Assembly: GCF_000829415.1 (NCBI RefSeq) | Contig: NZ_AP014637.1 | Span: 5,287,001 to 5,351,000, forward strand | Length of the DNA stretch: 64,000 bases | Direction of reading: 5' to 3' | From: Pseudomonas sp. StFLB209 | Lineage (GTDB): Bacteria > Pseudomonadota > Gammaproteobacteria > Pseudomonadales > Pseudomonadaceae | Shown here: one piece after another, positions 62,544 to 64,000 of the stretch | Layout: each line of letters opens with the position of its first letter | How positions within the stretch are numbered: position 1 is the stretch's first letter | Position numbers and translations under genes: made by a program | The notes under the pieces: model-generated | What the model saw: the letters and a program-made list of their open reading frames with translations, nothing else | What the model was told of the DNA's origin: nothing | The model's database searches: none

Positions 62544-63959
62544 TTAAAGATTGTTGATCTTGTTGCTGAGTCGTTTGCTTTGCGCTTCCAGAGTCTTGAC
62601 CTGAGCGGCGAAGTGCTTCTCCGACAGATACAGGCCCTTGTGGAAGTCACCATAGAATTGTTGCGAAACCTGCAGGTATTCCAGGGCTTCATGAACGACG
62701 ACGCCGTTGCTGAGCACGCGTTCCGTGGCGACCAAGGTCAGCTGGAAGCTCTTCTCGATGTGATTGTCCAGGGCAATGTTCATCGCCAGCGTCGTGATCA
62801 GGCCACCGACGATGCTGCCCACCAGCGCACCCGCAGGACCGCCCAAGGCGCCAATCGCTGCGCCCACCGAAGCACCGCTCACGCCCGCGCCGGTCAGCAG
62901 CAACCCCTTGCCGGTGCGGGTTTCAAGTTCTTCGCCGGTGATCTTGCCGGCGGCGAACAACACTAGGTTCTGCACCACGTCCACCGCGCAGACGGCCGCC
63001 CCGGCAATACCGCCATTGGCGAAGGTGCGCTTGAACACTGAGCCGGCGAACAGACCAGGCATCGAGCGGGCTGCGATACTGACACTCGCGGAGGCCACAC
63101 CAGCCTTTAGTGCGCTGTCGCCGGCGGCGATGGTCGTGTTTTGTAGGATCAGCACGGTGGCCCGTTCGGCAGTTATCTCGCCATCCCTGACCTGACGGAT
63201 GTACTGGAAGGTATTGATACTGCCGGCGATGACAGTAGTTACGACGGCCGCCGACCCTGCCGCGCGCATGCTTTGCTGAAAAGTCGCCTTGTTCAGGTAG
63301 CCCGTCTGCATGCTCTCATGCAGCTCTTTGCCGGAGGCCGATCCCGATCCGACGTGCTCAGCATCGCGCTTGCTCAACTCTGTGGACTGCCCCCCCTCGG
63401 CGTCGAGGCGGCCAGCGCCCTTGTCATGCACTTTCTCCGCGGCCCGGGCGACCTCGGGGCGGGAGTCCCGGTTTTTCAGCATGTCCTTGTGAGCAGACAG
63501 CTTGATGCCTTCAATCTGGTCGGACGGACCGAGGAACACATCGGCGTTCTCGTAACGGTGAACCCCGTCCTTGCTTGAACGAAACGCCTTCTGAGTGGCA
63601 TCGGCGTTCTTGAAGTATTTCAGCTGTGCGCCCTGCAGTTGGGTATCGCCTTTCATGATGACGATGTCGTGAATCATGTCGTTCTTCGCCAACGGCGTTT
63701 TGGCAAAGTTATCGGTAAAGGCTCGCACATCCTTATCCTTGAGGATGGCGTCCAAGTTGAACGACTCAGCGTGCCAGGTCTCCGCCGCGAAACCGCCCTT
63801 AATCGCTTTGTTCTGGGCGGTGGAAGCGATCTTGGCCATGATGTCATTGGCCTGGATGATCTCGCCGACCATACGGCCGATCTTTTCCGAGGTTTGGGTG
63901 GGCCAGATCGGGCAAAGGCTAACCGAATGACTGATAAGTTTGTTTTCCTGCTTATCCAT
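62544..63959 (-). CDS. Protein with N-terminal alpha/beta domain and glycine-rich membrane segments, unknown
   Basis: 471 residues. The first 160 residues form a soluble alpha/beta domain (GGFAAETWHAESFNLDAIL, DMIHDIVIMKGDTQLQGAQLKYF) that recalls restriction-endonuclease-like folds, where E..H, D and QxK line the site; this is a resemblance only. Residues 230-400 contain glycine/alanine-rich hydrophobic stretches (GLLLTGAGVSGASVGAAIGALGG, GALVGSIVGGLITTLAMNIAL) like glycine zippers, which insert in membranes. The C-terminus is a coiled coil (VKTLEAQSKRLSNKINNL). The gene reads from close to the right window edge, so upstream partners may be cut off. Possibly the effector of the pair. Confidence 0.75.
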   Translation of the reverse strand: MDKQENKLISHSVSLCPIWPTQTSEKIGRMVGEIIQANDIMAKIASTAQNKAIKGGFAAETWHAESFNLDAILKDKDVRAFTDNFAKTPLAKNDMIHDIVIMKGDTQLQGAQLKYFKNADATQKAFRSSKDGVHRYENADVFLGPSDQIEGIKLSAHKDMLKNRDSRPEVARAAEKVHDKGAGRLDAEGGQSTELSKRDAEHVGSGSASGKELHESMQTGYLNKATFQQSMRAAGSAAVVTTVIAGSINTFQYIRQVRDGEITAERATVLILQNTTIAAGDSALKAGVASASVSIAARSMPGLFAGSVFKRTFANGGIAGAAVCAVDVVQNLVLFAAGKITGEELETRTGKGLLLTGAGVSGASVGAAIGALGGPAGALVGSIVGGLITTLAMNIALDNHIEKSFQLTLVATERVLSNGVVVHEALEYLQVSQQFYGDFHKGLYLSEKHFAAQVKTLEAQSKRLSNKINNL

Positions 63960-64000
63960 GAGAGAGCCTCAGACGTTGTGCTGAACGACGGCAGTGCCGA

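Overview
The window reads as chromosome of a fluorescens/putida-type Pseudomonas. The grounds are GC-rich coding with strong third-position bias, REP-like GTGGGAGC/GTAGGAGC palindromes between genes, four TonB-dependent receptors, FecI/FecR signalling, a MocR regulator, a YdiJ-type flavoprotein and a Pseudomonas-style tRNA-Gln(UUG). This genus call is an inference from gene content, not from a search.

Left part (1-14.3 kb): a cell-surface-signalling uptake locus on the minus strand. A FecI-type ECF sigma factor and a FecR-type regulator lie upstream of two large receptors that carry an N-terminal STN domain, followed by a YejA-like periplasmic binding protein and a YejB-like permease that runs off the left edge. 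Both receptors share an upstream motif, TCTAA-N5-GCCCTATAAAATC, with identical spacing. A LOV-type hybrid histidine kinase and a further receptor gene (opposite strand) border the sigma gene.

Middle (14.3-36 kb): ordinary chromosome interrupted by two IS200/IS605-group elements, each with tnpB. The first also carries a tnpA reduced to its two ends. Other content includes a 172-bp MITE-like element with terminal inverted repeats and a 10-bp direct repeat, a MocR/amino-acid-synthesis-family pair, an LPS-core-like gene, a LysR/MBL-fold pair, a YVTN propeller protein, a second LspA, a diguanylate cyclase, tRNA-Gln, PhoD, a Gfo/Idh/MocA oxidoreductase and a YdiJ-type D-2-hydroxyacid (D-2-hydroxyglutarate) dehydrogenase with a divergent LysR gene.

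37.4-50.9 kb: a tightly packed gene cluster (2-hydroxyacid dehydrogenase, dipeptide-type ABC transporter, flavin monooxygenase of the NtaA/SnaA/DszA family, TonB receptor, SsuA-like binding protein, class II aldolase) with a divergent SsuA/NrtA-like binding protein. Several products contain no cysteine and no methionine after the initiator or signal peptide, including about 795 consecutive residues of the receptor. This is strong compositional evidence for a sulfur-starvation regulon, probably for an organosulfur compound.

Right part (51-64 kb): an SGNH hydrolase, a RibD-type deaminase and a membrane protein. After a junction carrying a 19-bp inverted repeat and a gene fragment comes an accessory block read on the minus strand: a DUF262/DUF1524 (GmrSD-like) protein, a UvrD-type helicase, a 1064-residue protein ending in an Asp-box-like propeller, and a 471-residue protein with glycine-rich hydrophobic segments. 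The last two form a compact pair I cannot assign to a named system; a defence role is the leading guess.
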